64,000 bases of DNA from Pleomorphochaeta sp963678575 (GCA_963678575.2 CAXXHV010000002.1:124001-188000); one strand, 5' to 3'; positions 8,816 to 18,116 are shown, numbered from the stretch's first letter. Notes: generated by a model from the letters alone, not told the origin. Made by a program: numbers and translations.

Positions 8816-8844
8816 TTGACGTAAGGCCTATTTTTTTGATAGCT
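8816..8844 (+). promoter_or_regulatory. Probable promoter of tRNA-Leu
   Basis: TTGACG followed after 17 bases by ATAGCT, ending 10 bases before the mature tRNA. The -10 is weak but the -35 is near consensus. Confidence 0.5.
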
Positions 8845-8854
8845 TTAATGCATC

Positions 8855-8938
8855 GCCGAAGTGGTGGAATTGGTAGACACAAGGGACTTAAAATCCCTTG
8901 CTCTTTAGGGCGTGGGGGTTCAAGTCCCCCCTTCGGCA
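8855..8938 (+). tRNA. tRNA-Leu (anticodon UAA)
   Basis: The 84-base gene folds as a class II tRNA. The acceptor stem pairs GCCGAAG with CTTCGGC, there is a leucine-type D arm (TGGTAGAC), and the anticodon stem AGGGA/TCCCT holds the loop CTTAAAA with anticodon TAA at 8889-8891. A long variable arm and a T arm with GGTTCAAGTCC follow. The CCA end is not encoded. It reads UUA, the commonest Leu codon in the genes of this window. Confidence 0.96.
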
Positions 8939-8940
8939 AC

Positions 8941-8972
8941 AACAAATCTCAATATGAGGTTTGTTTTTTTTT
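8941..8972 (+). terminator. Terminator of tRNA-Leu
   Basis: AACAAATCTCA pairs with TGAGGTTTGTT around a 3-base loop, followed by a run of T. Confidence 0.85.
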
Positions 8973-9283
8973 GTTTGGATTATAACTTTTTTACTTACTT
9001 TTAGTATTTTATTTTACAAAATTTTATTATAAAGTAACATAATTAATTAAAAAAATTAAAAAGTTAATAGTCTTTGTATATTTATTTCTCAGAGACTTTT
9101 TAAAGTATATTTAGGTTTTAAAAAATTATAAAAAGATTAAAATAACTATTCGAAATATAAATTAAAGCATAAAATATTTTAATAAATGTTTTAATTTGAG
9201 AGAAATTTTTATTTGCTTTTAGTAAAAAAAATTCTTGCAAAGTAATAATTTATATGCTTATGCTTTTTACCAAAGGTAGTTAG
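8973..9283 (+). other. A+T-rich intergenic region before the LacI gene
   Basis: No coding frame or RNA gene is visible. The last 60 bases probably hold the promoter of the downstream LacI gene (TTGCAA, 18 bases, TATGCT) and an AAAGG ribosome binding site. The rest is A/T tracts. Confidence 0.5.
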
Positions 9284-10294
9284 ATGGAAAAAAAAGTTAA
9301 AAGAGCCCAAGTGGCTCAAGCTATAGGGGTAAGTGAATCAACAGTATCAAGAGCATTAAATGATTCTCCCTTAATTTCAGAAGAAGTGAAAAAAAAGGTT
9401 AGACTTAAAGCTGAGGAATTAGGGTATTTCCCTTCTCGCCCTGCTACTTTATTTGCAATAGGACGGAGTTATTCACTTGGTCTTGTTGTTCCAAATTTTG
9501 AAAAAATACTACCTTTTACAAGAAGTTACTTCCCCTCTCTTTTAGATGGAATTTTATTAGGAGCTACAAATGCTGGTTATAATGTAGGTATAGTTGTTGC
9601 TGGTAAATTAGGGAAATATAGAAATTATACTGAACTTGTAAAGTCAAAAAGTTTTGATGGGCTTGTTTTTGCATTACTTCCTGAACATGAAAAAGCTACA
9701 CCTGATTTAATAAAAAATCATATTCCATTCGTATTAGTAAATAATTATTGTGATGGAGCCTCAAGTGTTTATGCAAAACCTAATATTGGTATGGAAAAAG
9801 CTTTTATGCATGCTGTAAGTTTAGGTCATAAACATATTGGTTATCTCTCTGGTGATTTAAATTATAAAAATGGAGAGGATCGTTTAGAAGTTTTTAAAAA
9901 ACTTTCGAATAAATATAAAATTAAAAATGAGATTGTATTAGGAGACTTTTCATATAGTTCAGGCTATAATAGTTTTAATAAATTCAAAAAAAGAATAGGA
10001 AAAGAAATTAGTTTGATTATGACTTCCAGTGATAGACAAGCCTTTGGTTTTATTGATGCATGTCACAAAAACGGGTTAATTATTCCAAAAGATTTATCTG
10101 TTATTGGATATGATAACTTTGTTACAAATAATCCATATGCTCTTACTACTGTTAATCATCCTATCACTCATATGGGGACAGAAGCTGCAAATCTTTTGAT
10201 TAAAATGATTGAATCAAAGACTTATTTTACACAGCAAATATGGGTAGATACTGATTTTGTTATCCGAAATACAACTTCAAGGAGTCTATTATAA
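9284..10294 (+). CDS. LacI-family transcriptional regulator
   Basis: The 336-residue protein has an N-terminal LacI helix-turn-helix (QVAQAIGVSESTVSRALN, ~residues 9-27) with a short hinge, then a periplasmic-binding-protein-like effector domain. Effector-domain landmarks include LGLVVPNF, GHKHIGYLSGD, TSSDRQAFGFIDACHKNGL and the C-terminal PKDLSVIGYDN followed by TTVNHP. Its stop overlaps the start of the oxidoreductase gene at 10294, so it is the first gene of the sugar operon and likely controls it and the importer genes downstream in response to a sugar or pathway intermediate. The palindrome at 12285 is a candidate binding site. Confidence 0.93.
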   Translation: MEKKVKRAQVAQAIGVSESTVSRALNDSPLISEEVKKKVRLKAEELGYFPSRPATLFAIGRSYSLGLVVPNFEKILPFTRSYFPSLLDGILLGATNAGYNVGIVVAGKLGKYRNYTELVKSKSFDGLVFALLPEHEKATPDLIKNHIPFVLVNNYCDGASSVYAKPNIGMEKAFMHAVSLGHKHIGYLSGDLNYKNGEDRLEVFKKLSNKYKIKNEIVLGDFSYSSGYNSFNKFKKRIGKEISLIMTSSDRQAFGFIDACHKNGLIIPKDLSVIGYDNFVTNNPYALTTVNHPITHMGTEAANLLIKMIESKTYFTQQIWVDTDFVIRNTTSRSLL

Positions 10295-11331
10295 TGAAGC
10301 TTTTAATGATTGGACTTGGTAGTATGGGGCAATATCATTTAAAAAAATTTACAAATCTGGGAATAGAAATTGTTGGAGGAGTAGATCTTGATGTCAATCA
10401 ACAAAAAAAAGCACAACAGTTATATAATATCGCTTGGGTTGGAGATAAAATAGAAGATTTTAAAGGGGAATTAGATGCTATTTCTATTGCTGTCCCTGAT
10501 GCCTTTCATAAGAGTTGTTATTTAAAGGCGAGAAAATTTAACAAACCTCTTTTTTTAGAAAAACCTTTAGCCTGTAATCTTACTGATGCCTTAGATTTAG
10601 AAAAGCAAATTGGTGAAAATTGTTTGATTAATTATTCAAAGCGAAATGTTATTGCATTATTTGCATTGAAAAATATTCTTGATGAAAACAAATTAGGTCA
10701 TATTGAGAAAGTTGAAATTGAATATAATCAAGATTGGTTATCTAAAGATGCAAGAATTGAGTGGATGGAAAATGATAGATATCTTTGGAGGTTATCCCCT
10801 CTTTATTCTGCTGGAGGATGTCTTGCTGATTTAGGAAGTCATTTACTCGATTGTCTTTTTATTCTTTTCAATAAAGTAGATTTTCAAGAAACTGTATATA
10901 AAAAAACCTTTAAAGAAGAAATTGATGAAGATATTATCACTTATAAATCAAAAAAAGAGTCGCAGTATCATCTTTTAGGAAAAGTTAGTGAAAAACCCTT
11001 AATATATGTTGATTACAAAGGTGATTTTTTAATTGATGAAAAAATACCTTGTACTTTAAGTTGTTCTTTTATTTCAAATAAATATAAAGAAGCAATGATT
11101 ATAAAAATTATTGGAGATAAAGCAACAGCTTATATAGATACTTCACTTGATAGGAAAAATGTTATTTTACAGAAGGAAGATAACATTCAAACTATTTTGG
11201 GAGCTCCTATCGTTCCAACTTATACTCAATTTAAAAATTTAGTAGAAAATAAAGTACAAGCTGATTTACCAACTATTCATAGGGCTGTAGAAATTCAGAA
11301 AATTTTACAGGAGGTTCTATTTTGTCAATAG
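10294..11331 (+). CDS. Gfo/Idh/MocA-family oxidoreductase (first copy)
   Basis: The 345-residue NAD(P)-dependent dehydrogenase has the N-terminal Rossmann motif MIGLGSMGQYH (~residues 5-15), the EKPLA motif near residue 90 with the usual catalytic-region Lys, and a C-terminal alpha/beta domain with AGGCLADLGSHLLD. Members oxidise or reduce hydroxyl groups of sugars, inositols or glycosides. It overlaps the LacI stop by one base and the next gene by ten bases, so translation is coupled. Substrate is unknown; the surrounding isomerases suggest a keto-sugar intermediate. Confidence 0.9.
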   Translation: MKLLMIGLGSMGQYHLKKFTNLGIEIVGGVDLDVNQQKKAQQLYNIAWVGDKIEDFKGELDAISIAVPDAFHKSCYLKARKFNKPLFLEKPLACNLTDALDLEKQIGENCLINYSKRNVIALFALKNILDENKLGHIEKVEIEYNQDWLSKDARIEWMENDRYLWRLSPLYSAGGCLADLGSHLLDCLFILFNKVDFQETVYKKTFKEEIDEDIITYKSKKESQYHLLGKVSEKPLIYVDYKGDFLIDEKIPCTLSCSFISNKYKEAMIIKIIGDKATAYIDTSLDRKNVILQKEDNIQTILGAPIVPTYTQFKNLVENKVQADLPTIHRAVEIQKILQEVLFCQ

Positions 11332-12176
11332 ATATTGGAGCAGTATTAAACGCACAAGAAATCACAAAAGAATCTATAAAAATAATAAAAGATCAAGGGT
11401 TTAAAACGGTTAATATTTTTTTTTGGGAATCTTTAGGTGGAATTAATTTAAATAATTTAGCAAAAATAATGGATGAATTAAAAATGCCTGTATCTTGTCT
11501 TTCTATTTTTGGGAATCCACTTAGATCTGATATTAAAGGTGATGAGATTAAAGCTGCTTGGAAAACTTTAATTGAAAATGCATCATTATTTTCTAATCCA
11601 TATATTTCAGGATTTGCTGGTAGAAAAGTTGGATCTAGTGTAAATGACTCTTTGTTAAGTTGGGAAAGTTTTTTTTCACAAATTCTCGATGATTGCTATA
11701 AAAAAAATGTAAAAGGTATATTATTTGAAAATTGTCGAATGGGAGATACTTGGAAAGCAGGTAAATGGAATATTGCTATTAATCCTGATGCTTGGCAATT
11801 AATGTTTGACAAAATTGATGATGATAAATTAGGGCTACAATGGGAACCTTGTCATCAAATTGGAGCTTTTGTTGATCCCATAAATCAACTTAAAACTTGG
11901 ATTTCAAAAATTAAACATATCCATGGAAAAGATGGAAAAATTGACTATTCATTATTAAGAGAAAAAGGTATTTATGGGAAAGAAAAGTTTTTTTCACATA
12001 CTTTACCTGGGAATGGGGATACTTCCTGGAAAGATATTTTTGAAGTATTACATGCTAACAATTTCATAGGAAGTGTAGATTTGGAATTTCAAGGAGAATC
12101 TTTTATTGAGAATCTTGACGAAGCAAAAAAATCTTTAGCGTATTTAATGGATACAAAAAATATATCATCATTGTAA
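11322..12176 (+). CDS. Sugar phosphate isomerase/epimerase-like TIM-barrel protein (first copy)
   Basis: This 284-residue protein of the xylose-isomerase-like/AP-endonuclease-2 fold contains the metal-site segments ILFENCRMG (Glu), LQWEPCHQIG, IKHIHGKDGKID (His) and a late Glu in GSVDLEFQGES. It starts with TTG at 11322, seven bases after an AGGAGG site that lies inside the preceding gene. Family members isomerise or epimerise sugars and keto-sugars, or act as lyases on 3-keto-glycosides. It is the third gene of the LacI-Gfo/Idh operon. Confidence 0.85.
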   Translation: MSIDIGAVLNAQEITKESIKIIKDQGFKTVNIFFWESLGGINLNNLAKIMDELKMPVSCLSIFGNPLRSDIKGDEIKAAWKTLIENASLFSNPYISGFAGRKVGSSVNDSLLSWESFFSQILDDCYKKNVKGILFENCRMGDTWKAGKWNIAINPDAWQLMFDKIDDDKLGLQWEPCHQIGAFVDPINQLKTWISKIKHIHGKDGKIDYSLLREKGIYGKEKFFSHTLPGNGDTSWKDIFEVLHANNFIGSVDLEFQGESFIENLDEAKKSLAYLMDTKNISSL

Positions 12177-12284
12177 TAATAACAACAACTTATTTTTATA
12201 TATTATAAGGACTTAATTATGTAAATAAATGAATTCAAAAAATTCTTTATTTATTAAATAATCCATGATAGAATAAGAATAGAT

Positions 12285-12308
12285 TTTTATGCACCCAAGT
12301 GCATAAAA
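12285..12308. promoter_or_regulatory. Candidate LacI-type operator upstream of the second sugar operon
   Basis: A perfect 10-bp inverted repeat (TTTTATGCAC and GTGCATAAAA) is separated by CCAA. It lies 20 bases before the second oxidoreductase gene and just downstream of a possible -10 (TAGAAT at ~12269). The position suits repression by the LacI protein encoded 2 kb upstream. Confidence 0.6.
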
Positions 12309-12328
12309 TGTAAAAGGAGGAAGTTATT

Positions 12329-13465
12329 ATGGTAAAATATGGAATGGTAGGTGGGGGCGAAGGAGCCTTTATTGGAGATGTTCATAGAAAAGCTATAAGA
12401 ATAGATGGATTAGCTACATTAACAGCTGGTTGTTTTTCAAGAAATGTAGAAAAATCTCGAGAATTTGGAAAAAAATTAGGTATTGCTGAAGATAGTTTAT
12501 ATTCAGATTATCAAGAGATGGCAAAGAAGGAAGCCTCTAAAGAGGATGGTATTTCTTTTGTTGTTTGTGTTACTCCTAATGTATCCCACTTTCCAGTTTG
12601 TAAAGCTTTTTTAGAACAAGGAATAAATGTTGTTTGTGATAAGCCTTTAACTTTTACCAGTGAGCAATCAAGAATTTTAGCTGATTTAGTAAAGAAAAAA
12701 AATCTCTTATTTGGAGTTACTTATACATATTCAGGTTATCCTGCAATAAAACAAATGCGCCAAATGATAAAAAATGGCGATATTGGGAAAATTAGATTTG
12801 TTAATGCAGAGTATCCACAGGATTGGTTAGCTATGCCAATTTCAGAAGATAATAAACTTGCACCATGGAGAATGGATCCTAAAATATCAGGTATTTCAAA
12901 TTGTTTAGGGGATATAGGAACTCACATCGAAAACTTAGTATCAATTATTACAGGTTTAAAAATTGAAAAAGTTAGTGCACATCTTGATTCTTTGGTTGAA
13001 GGAAGAACCTTAGATGATAACGCAGTTGTCAACATAGAATATGAAGGTGGCGCTAAAGGCTTATATTGGTCAAGTCAAATTGCTTTTGGATATGATAATG
13101 CTGTGAGAGTTAGAATATTTGGCGAAAAAGGTGGCTTAGAATGGGTACAAGAGGACCCTGACCATTTTATTTTTACGCCATGTGATAGTCCAAAACAGAT
13201 TTGGAGTCGAGGAAGAGATAACTTTGAAAGTTCGGCTCAAAAATATTCAAGAATTCCCGCAGGACATCAAGAAGGTTTATATGAAGCTTTTGCAAACATA
13301 TATAAAACCTATATAAGTGCATTAATCAAGAAAGAAAGTGGTGAAATTTTAAGTGAAGAAGACCTTGATTTCCCTACAGTCGAAATGGGTTATGAAGGTG
13401 TGAATTACGTTGAAAAGTGTGTTGAAAGTAATAAAAACAACTCATCTTGGATTAATATAAAATAA
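12329..13465 (+). CDS. Gfo/Idh/MocA-family oxidoreductase (second copy)
   Basis: The 378-residue NAD(P)-dependent oxidoreductase has the nucleotide-binding motif GMVGGGEGAFIGDVHR (~5-20), the CDKPLT motif near residue 110 and the C-terminal domain with LGDIGTHIENLV carrying the usual catalytic Asp/His pair. It is longer than, and clearly different from, the copy at 10294. AGGAGG precedes the ATG. It is the first gene of the operon that continues through an isomerase and a complete ABC importer, so it probably acts on the imported compound or a derivative of it. Confidence 0.92.
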   Translation: MVKYGMVGGGEGAFIGDVHRKAIRIDGLATLTAGCFSRNVEKSREFGKKLGIAEDSLYSDYQEMAKKEASKEDGISFVVCVTPNVSHFPVCKAFLEQGINVVCDKPLTFTSEQSRILADLVKKKNLLFGVTYTYSGYPAIKQMRQMIKNGDIGKIRFVNAEYPQDWLAMPISEDNKLAPWRMDPKISGISNCLGDIGTHIENLVSIITGLKIEKVSAHLDSLVEGRTLDDNAVVNIEYEGGAKGLYWSSQIAFGYDNAVRVRIFGEKGGLEWVQEDPDHFIFTPCDSPKQIWSRGRDNFESSAQKYSRIPAGHQEGLYEAFANIYKTYISALIKKESGEILSEEDLDFPTVEMGYEGVNYVEKCVESNKNNSSWINIK

Positions 13466-13487
13466 TTTATTTGGAGGATACAGAATA

Positions 13488-14477
13488 ATGGCAAGACCAG
13501 TAACAATTTTCACAGGGCAATGGGCTGATTTACCTTTTGAAGAAGTATGTAAGATTATCGGTGGAATGGGCTATGATGGAGTAGAAATTGCATGTTGGGG
13601 TGATCATATGGATGTTGAAAAAGCAGCTACTGACCCTAAATATGTAGAAGAGAAAAAAGCTATTTTAGCAAAGTATAATTTAAAATGTTGGGCTTTAGGT
13701 AATCATCTTGGTGGACAATGTGTTGGTGATGCTTTTGGCGATCCTCGATTAGCTGGATTTGCTCCAAAATCATGCAAGACAGATGAGGATATAAGAGCCT
13801 GGGGAATTCAAACAATGAAATATACAGCCCAAGCAGCAAAGAATATGGGTTGCTATGTAGTAACTGGATTCTTAGGTTCCCCAATTTGGAAATATTTATA
13901 TTCATTCCCTGCAACTTCTCAAGAAATGGTTGATGCTGGATTTAAAGAAATTTATGATTTATGGACTCCAATATTTGATGAATTTGATAAATGTGGAGTT
14001 AAATTTGCACATGAAGTACATCCTTCAGAAATTGCTTTTGATTATTATACAACAGAAAAACTATTAAAAACATTTAAAGGAAGAAAAACCTTAGGTATTA
14101 ACTTTGATCCAAGTCATTTACTTTGGCAAGGATTGGATCCTGCTTTGTTCTTCAGAGATTTTGCAGATAGCATTTATCATGTTCATGTAAAAGATGTTTA
14201 TGTAAAGCTTGATGGCCGAAGTGGTATTTTAGGCTCTCATATTCAATTTGGAGATTTACGCAGAGGTTGGAATTTTGTATCTCCAGGACATGGCGATGTA
14301 AACTTTGAATTTATTATAAGAGAAGCCAATGCTGCAAATTATCAAGGACCACTTTCTGTTGAATGGGAAGATAATGGAATGGATCGCATATTTGGAGCAA
14401 AAGATGCTTTGGCTTTTACTAGAAAGATTGATTTTGATCCTTCTAATGTAGATTTCGACGGTAATATGGAAAACTAA
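13488..14477 (+). CDS. Sugar phosphate isomerase/epimerase-like TIM-barrel protein (second copy)
   Basis: The 329-residue xylose-isomerase-like TIM-barrel protein has GYDGVEIACWGDH near residue 30, VKFAHEVHPSEIAFD (metal Glu and His), LGINFDPSHLLWQG, IYHVHVKDV and PLSVEWEDNGMD (late metal Glu). This arrangement is common next to Gfo/Idh dehydrogenases in carbohydrate operons. GGAGG precedes the ATG. Its stop codon overlaps the ATG of the importer ATPase. Exact reaction is unknown; epimerisation, isomerisation or keto-sugar cleavage are all possible. Confidence 0.88.
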   Translation: MARPVTIFTGQWADLPFEEVCKIIGGMGYDGVEIACWGDHMDVEKAATDPKYVEEKKAILAKYNLKCWALGNHLGGQCVGDAFGDPRLAGFAPKSCKTDEDIRAWGIQTMKYTAQAAKNMGCYVVTGFLGSPIWKYLYSFPATSQEMVDAGFKEIYDLWTPIFDEFDKCGVKFAHEVHPSEIAFDYYTTEKLLKTFKGRKTLGINFDPSHLLWQGLDPALFFRDFADSIYHVHVKDVYVKLDGRSGILGSHIQFGDLRRGWNFVSPGHGDVNFEFIIREANAANYQGPLSVEWEDNGMDRIFGAKDALAFTRKIDFDPSNVDFDGNMEN

Positions 14478-15982
14478 TGAGTAAATCAAAATTTGCTATT
14501 GAAGTAAAAGATATAGTTAAAGAATTCTCCAGTGTAAGGGTTTTAGACCAAATTTCAATTGGAATAAAACCTGGAGAAATTATGGGCTTAATTGGTGAAA
14601 ATGGAGCAGGTAAAAGTACTTTAATAAAAATCATCTGTGGAATTTATCAAGCGACTAGTGGTGAAATTTATTTAGAAGATGCTCCTTGTCAAATAAAAGA
14701 TTATGTTTCAGCTAAAAATTTAGGAATAGCAATAGTTCCTCAAGAATTTAATTTAATTAATCATTTAACAGTTTATGAAAATATATTTCTTGGAAATGAA
14801 ATTCATAAAGGTGTTTTTTTAGATAAAAATAGGATGAGAGAAAAAGCTTCAAGGCAGATGGCTGCCTTGAACATGAATGTTGATGTAAATCAATTGATTA
14901 GTGAATTAAGTGTTGCTGAAAAGCAAATGGTAGAAGTTTCAAAAGCACTAATGCTTGATGCAAAAATTTTAATTTTTGATGAGCCGACTACTACATTAAC
15001 AAGTAAAGAAGTAAAAATTCTTTTTGAATTAATGAATAGTTTAAAAGCAAAAGGTGTAACAATGGTTTTTGTAAGTCACAAATTAAATGAAATAAAAAGT
15101 ATTTGTGATAGGGTAACAATTCTTAGAGACGGGAAATTAATTGCAATTGAAAAAATTGAAGAGGTAAATGAAGAACAAATTGCAAGACATATGATTGGTA
15201 GAGAATTTAATAAAGTATTCCCTCCTAAATTAGAAAGAAAAGACAAAACTTCGATATTAAAAGTTGAAGATTTGAGTATTAAAAATTTACTTACTAATAT
15301 TAATTTTGAATTACGACATGGAGAGATTTTAGGATTTGCTGGATTAGTCGGTTCTGGAAGGACAGAAACTATGGAAGCTTTGATGGGTTTAAGGAGAAAA
15401 GACTCAGGTACAATTTGGATAAAAGGTAAACAAGTTAATATAAATAATCCAAATGACGCAATTTTCAATAAACTTGGTTATATAAGTGAAGATAGGCAAG
15501 GCAAAGGAATTGTTCAAATTTTTGATATTCCTCAAAATATGAGCTTGATTTCAATGCATAAGTATCGAAAAGGTCCTTTTATAGATAAGAAAAAAGAAGA
15601 TTTAAAGGCTGAAAATTATATAGATAAATTCAATATTGTCGCAGCGTCTAAAAAAATGGAATTGAAATATTTTAGTGGGGGAAATCAACAAAAAGTCTAT
15701 CTTTCTAGATGGATGGATACTGATCCTGAAATATTAATTCTAGATGAACCTACAAGAGGAATTGATGTAAATGCTAAACGAGAAATCTATGAATTCATAC
15801 ATTCTCTAGCAAAGAGCGGAATAAGTTGTATTTTAATTTCTTCCGAAATGGAAGAAATAATAGGTCTTTGTTCTCGTGTTTATGTAATGAAGGAAGGTCA
15901 AATAAGTAATTGTTTGTCTGGTCCAGATATTAATGAAGAAGAAATAATGTTTAATGCAACAGGATTGAAAGGGAAAAAATAG
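14477..15982 (+). CDS. Sugar ABC importer ATP-binding protein (RbsA/MglA type)
   Basis: The 501-residue protein contains two ABC modules. The first has Walker A GENGAGKST (~38-46), Walker B ILIFDEPTTTL and a degenerate signature (ISELSVAEKQ). The second has a degenerate Walker A (GLVGSGRTE), a good signature (FSGGNQQK) and ILILDEPTRGID. That asymmetry is typical of ribose/galactose-type importers. Its ATG overlaps the isomerase stop, and the permease follows one base after its stop. Confidence 0.95.
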   Translation: MSKSKFAIEVKDIVKEFSSVRVLDQISIGIKPGEIMGLIGENGAGKSTLIKIICGIYQATSGEIYLEDAPCQIKDYVSAKNLGIAIVPQEFNLINHLTVYENIFLGNEIHKGVFLDKNRMREKASRQMAALNMNVDVNQLISELSVAEKQMVEVSKALMLDAKILIFDEPTTTLTSKEVKILFELMNSLKAKGVTMVFVSHKLNEIKSICDRVTILRDGKLIAIEKIEEVNEEQIARHMIGREFNKVFPPKLERKDKTSILKVEDLSIKNLLTNINFELRHGEILGFAGLVGSGRTETMEALMGLRRKDSGTIWIKGKQVNINNPNDAIFNKLGYISEDRQGKGIVQIFDIPQNMSLISMHKYRKGPFIDKKKEDLKAENYIDKFNIVAASKKMELKYFSGGNQQKVYLSRWMDTDPEILILDEPTRGIDVNAKREIYEFIHSLAKSGISCILISSEMEEIIGLCSRVYVMKEGQISNCLSGPDINEEEIMFNATGLKGKK

Positions 15983-15983
15983 T

Positions 15984-16958
15984 ATGGGTGAAAAAAATAA
16001 AATTATATTATACTTTAAAAATTTTAAATTAAAAGATCATGCAATTGGTATTGCATTTATTATATTATTTCTATTTGCAATAATTATTGGCTGGCCTAAT
16101 TTTATAAAAATTAGGAATTTAACAAATATTTTACGGCAAATATCTTATACCGGAATTATTGCTTTAGGTATGACGCTTATAATTATTTCTGGTGGTATAG
16201 ATTTATCTGTAGGCTCAATGACAGTTTTTACTGGAGGGATCAGTATTTACTTTCTTAATCTTTTTGGGCCTAATTCAGTTTTGGGAATAATTTTGACAAT
16301 TATTTTCAGTATTTTATTTGGTGGGATATGTGGATTCTTTAATGGAATTATGATTTCAAAATTCAGAATTGCACCATTTATCGTAACACTGGGAACAATG
16401 AGTATTTTCAGGTCATTAATTCAATATTTTTCTAATGCTGGAAATATATTAAGTGTTAATCCACTTTATGGAAAAATTGGAATGGCTTCATTTTTTGGAT
16501 TGCCACTTCCTGTTTGGATTTTTGGTATTGTTGCAGTTTTATTACATATATTATTAGAAAATACAAGTATTGGTAGATATATTTGTGCTGTTGGATCTAA
16601 TGAAAAAGTAGCTTTGTATTCTGCAATAAAAGTTGATTTTATTAAATTAATTCCTTATGTAGTTACAGGTTTGACTGTTGGTATTGCCGCAATGATGTGG
16701 ACTAGTCGTTTAAATTGCATAAATCCTTCAGATTGTACCGGATATGAAATGGATGCTATAGCAGCTGTAGTAATTGGTGGAACATTGATGAGTGGAGGAA
16801 AAGGAAGTATTACTGGGACGGTTCTAGGTGCCATAATGCTTGGAATTATTAATAACATGTTAGTTTTAGGAGGAATAAGTCCTTTCTTACAACCAGCTGT
16901 TAAAGGTTTCGTAATTATTATTGCTGTTTTGCTTCAGTACAATAATGATAAAAAATAG
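15984..16958 (+). CDS. Sugar ABC importer permease (RbsC type)
   Basis: The 324-residue membrane protein of the CUT2 permease family has about eight to ten hydrophobic segments. Family landmarks are GMTLIIISGGIDLSVGSM near residue 60, IAPFIVTLGTMSIFRS, the late cytoplasmic loop AAVVIGGTLMSGGKGS and the closing hydrophobic stretch. It sits between the two-domain ATPase and the binding-protein gene, completing a ribose-type importer. Confidence 0.94.
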   Translation: MGEKNKIILYFKNFKLKDHAIGIAFIILFLFAIIIGWPNFIKIRNLTNILRQISYTGIIALGMTLIIISGGIDLSVGSMTVFTGGISIYFLNLFGPNSVLGIILTIIFSILFGGICGFFNGIMISKFRIAPFIVTLGTMSIFRSLIQYFSNAGNILSVNPLYGKIGMASFFGLPLPVWIFGIVAVLLHILLENTSIGRYICAVGSNEKVALYSAIKVDFIKLIPYVVTGLTVGIAAMMWTSRLNCINPSDCTGYEMDAIAAVVIGGTLMSGGKGSITGTVLGAIMLGIINNMLVLGGISPFLQPAVKGFVIIIAVLLQYNNDKK

Positions 16959-16981
16959 AAAAAAATTCATTGGAGGTAAAA

Positions 16982-17986
16982 ATGAAAAAATTAATTATTG
17001 CTTTATTATGTGTGTTTTTAATTGCAAACTTTGCTTTTGCACAAGGGCAAAATGAGTCAAAGGCTATTCCTAAGATTGGTATAGCAGTACCTTCCCCAGA
17101 TCATGGCTGGACTGGTGGTATTGGTTGGTGGGCAGATAAGGCTGTTGAAGAACTACAAGTAAAATATGCTGGAAAGTATGAATTCAAAGTACTTCATGCA
17201 GATGGTTATGCAAAACAAATTTCGGATGTTGAAGATTTAATAGTTTGGGGTATGGATTATTTAGTTATTCTTCCACATGATTCTGCACCTCTTTATCCTA
17301 GTGTAAAAGCTGCTTATGATGAAGGAATTGAATGTATTGTTGTTGATAGAGGGTTCTCAGATGATCAAGATTTTGGATACCTTTATGTAGCTGGAGATAA
17401 CCCAGGATTAGGAACTGAATCTGGTAAATATATGAGAAAATATATGGCTGAAAATGGTTTAAAAACATATGCAGTTATGGGTGGAATGCCAATTCCTATT
17501 GATGAACAAAGAATGACTGCTTTCTTTGACGAAATGGAAAAAGATAGTAGTTTAGTAAACCTTCAAGGTGGAAGAAATTACGAATATTCTAACTGGTCAA
17601 CACAAAAAGGTTTAGAAATTATGGAAAACTTCTTACAAATGTTCCCAAAAATTGATGCATTATTCTGCCAAGATGATGATGTATTAACTGGTGTATTACA
17701 AGCAATTAAAGAAAGTGGAAGAGATGATGTTAAACTTGCAATGGGTGGCGCAGGATCAAAAGTTGTAATTAAAAAGATTTTAGATAAAGATCCAATTGTA
17801 AAAGCAACTGCTACTTATCCACCAAAAATGATTTATGATGCAATTCTTCTTTGTATTGATGTAGCAGAAGGAAATAGAAGCAATGCATTCCATACTTCTA
17901 ATACTAAAGAAACCGTTATTTTACCATCAGTACTTGTTGATATAAATAATGCAGCAGAATTCTATGAACCTGAAGCAGTTTTCTAA
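16982..17986 (+). CDS. Sugar ABC importer solute-binding protein
   Basis: The exported binding protein (~334 residues) has a signal peptide MKKLIIALLCVFLIANFAFA and then AQGQNES, a spirochaete-like processing region without an obvious lipobox Cys. The mature part is of the ribose/galactose type (PF13407-like): GIAVPSPDHGWTGG, VWGMDYLVILPHDSAPL, CIVVDRGF, and ALFCQDDDVLTGVLQAIKESG. I start at 16982; the TTG further upstream is part of the GGAGG site. The C-terminal domain ends near residue 334 with no extra domain. Trp-rich GWTGGIGWW may line the ligand pocket. Confidence 0.93.
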   Translation: MKKLIIALLCVFLIANFAFAQGQNESKAIPKIGIAVPSPDHGWTGGIGWWADKAVEELQVKYAGKYEFKVLHADGYAKQISDVEDLIVWGMDYLVILPHDSAPLYPSVKAAYDEGIECIVVDRGFSDDQDFGYLYVAGDNPGLGTESGKYMRKYMAENGLKTYAVMGGMPIPIDEQRMTAFFDEMEKDSSLVNLQGGRNYEYSNWSTQKGLEIMENFLQMFPKIDALFCQDDDVLTGVLQAIKESGRDDVKLAMGGAGSKVVIKKILDKDPIVKATATYPPKMIYDAILLCIDVAEGNRSNAFHTSNTKETVILPSVLVDINNAAEFYEPEAVF

Positions 17987-18006
17987 AAAACAAAGAAAAT
18001 GAAATG

Positions 18007-18035
18007 AATCGTCCCAAGCTTGGGGCGATTTTTTT
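18007..18035 (+). terminator. Terminator of the sugar importer operon
   Basis: AATCGTCCCAA pairs with TTGGGGCGATT (one G-U pair), followed by T7. Confidence 0.9.
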
Positions 18036-18116
18036 ATTATTAAGAAAAAGATCCCTTTACTTTATTATGAGTGATATACATTTTAGAAAATCTAAAATGT
18101 AGTTTATAATTTTAAT

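Noticed and set aside
8855..8938. tRNA-Leu as a possible integration site for the following carbohydrate region
   Set aside because: I found no repeat of the tRNA 3' end downstream and no integrase gene; the region looks native.
12219..12224. ATG directly followed by TAA behind AAGG, like a start-stop element
   Set aside because: A single occurrence in A+T-rich DNA between operons is expected by chance; nothing links it to the flanking genes.
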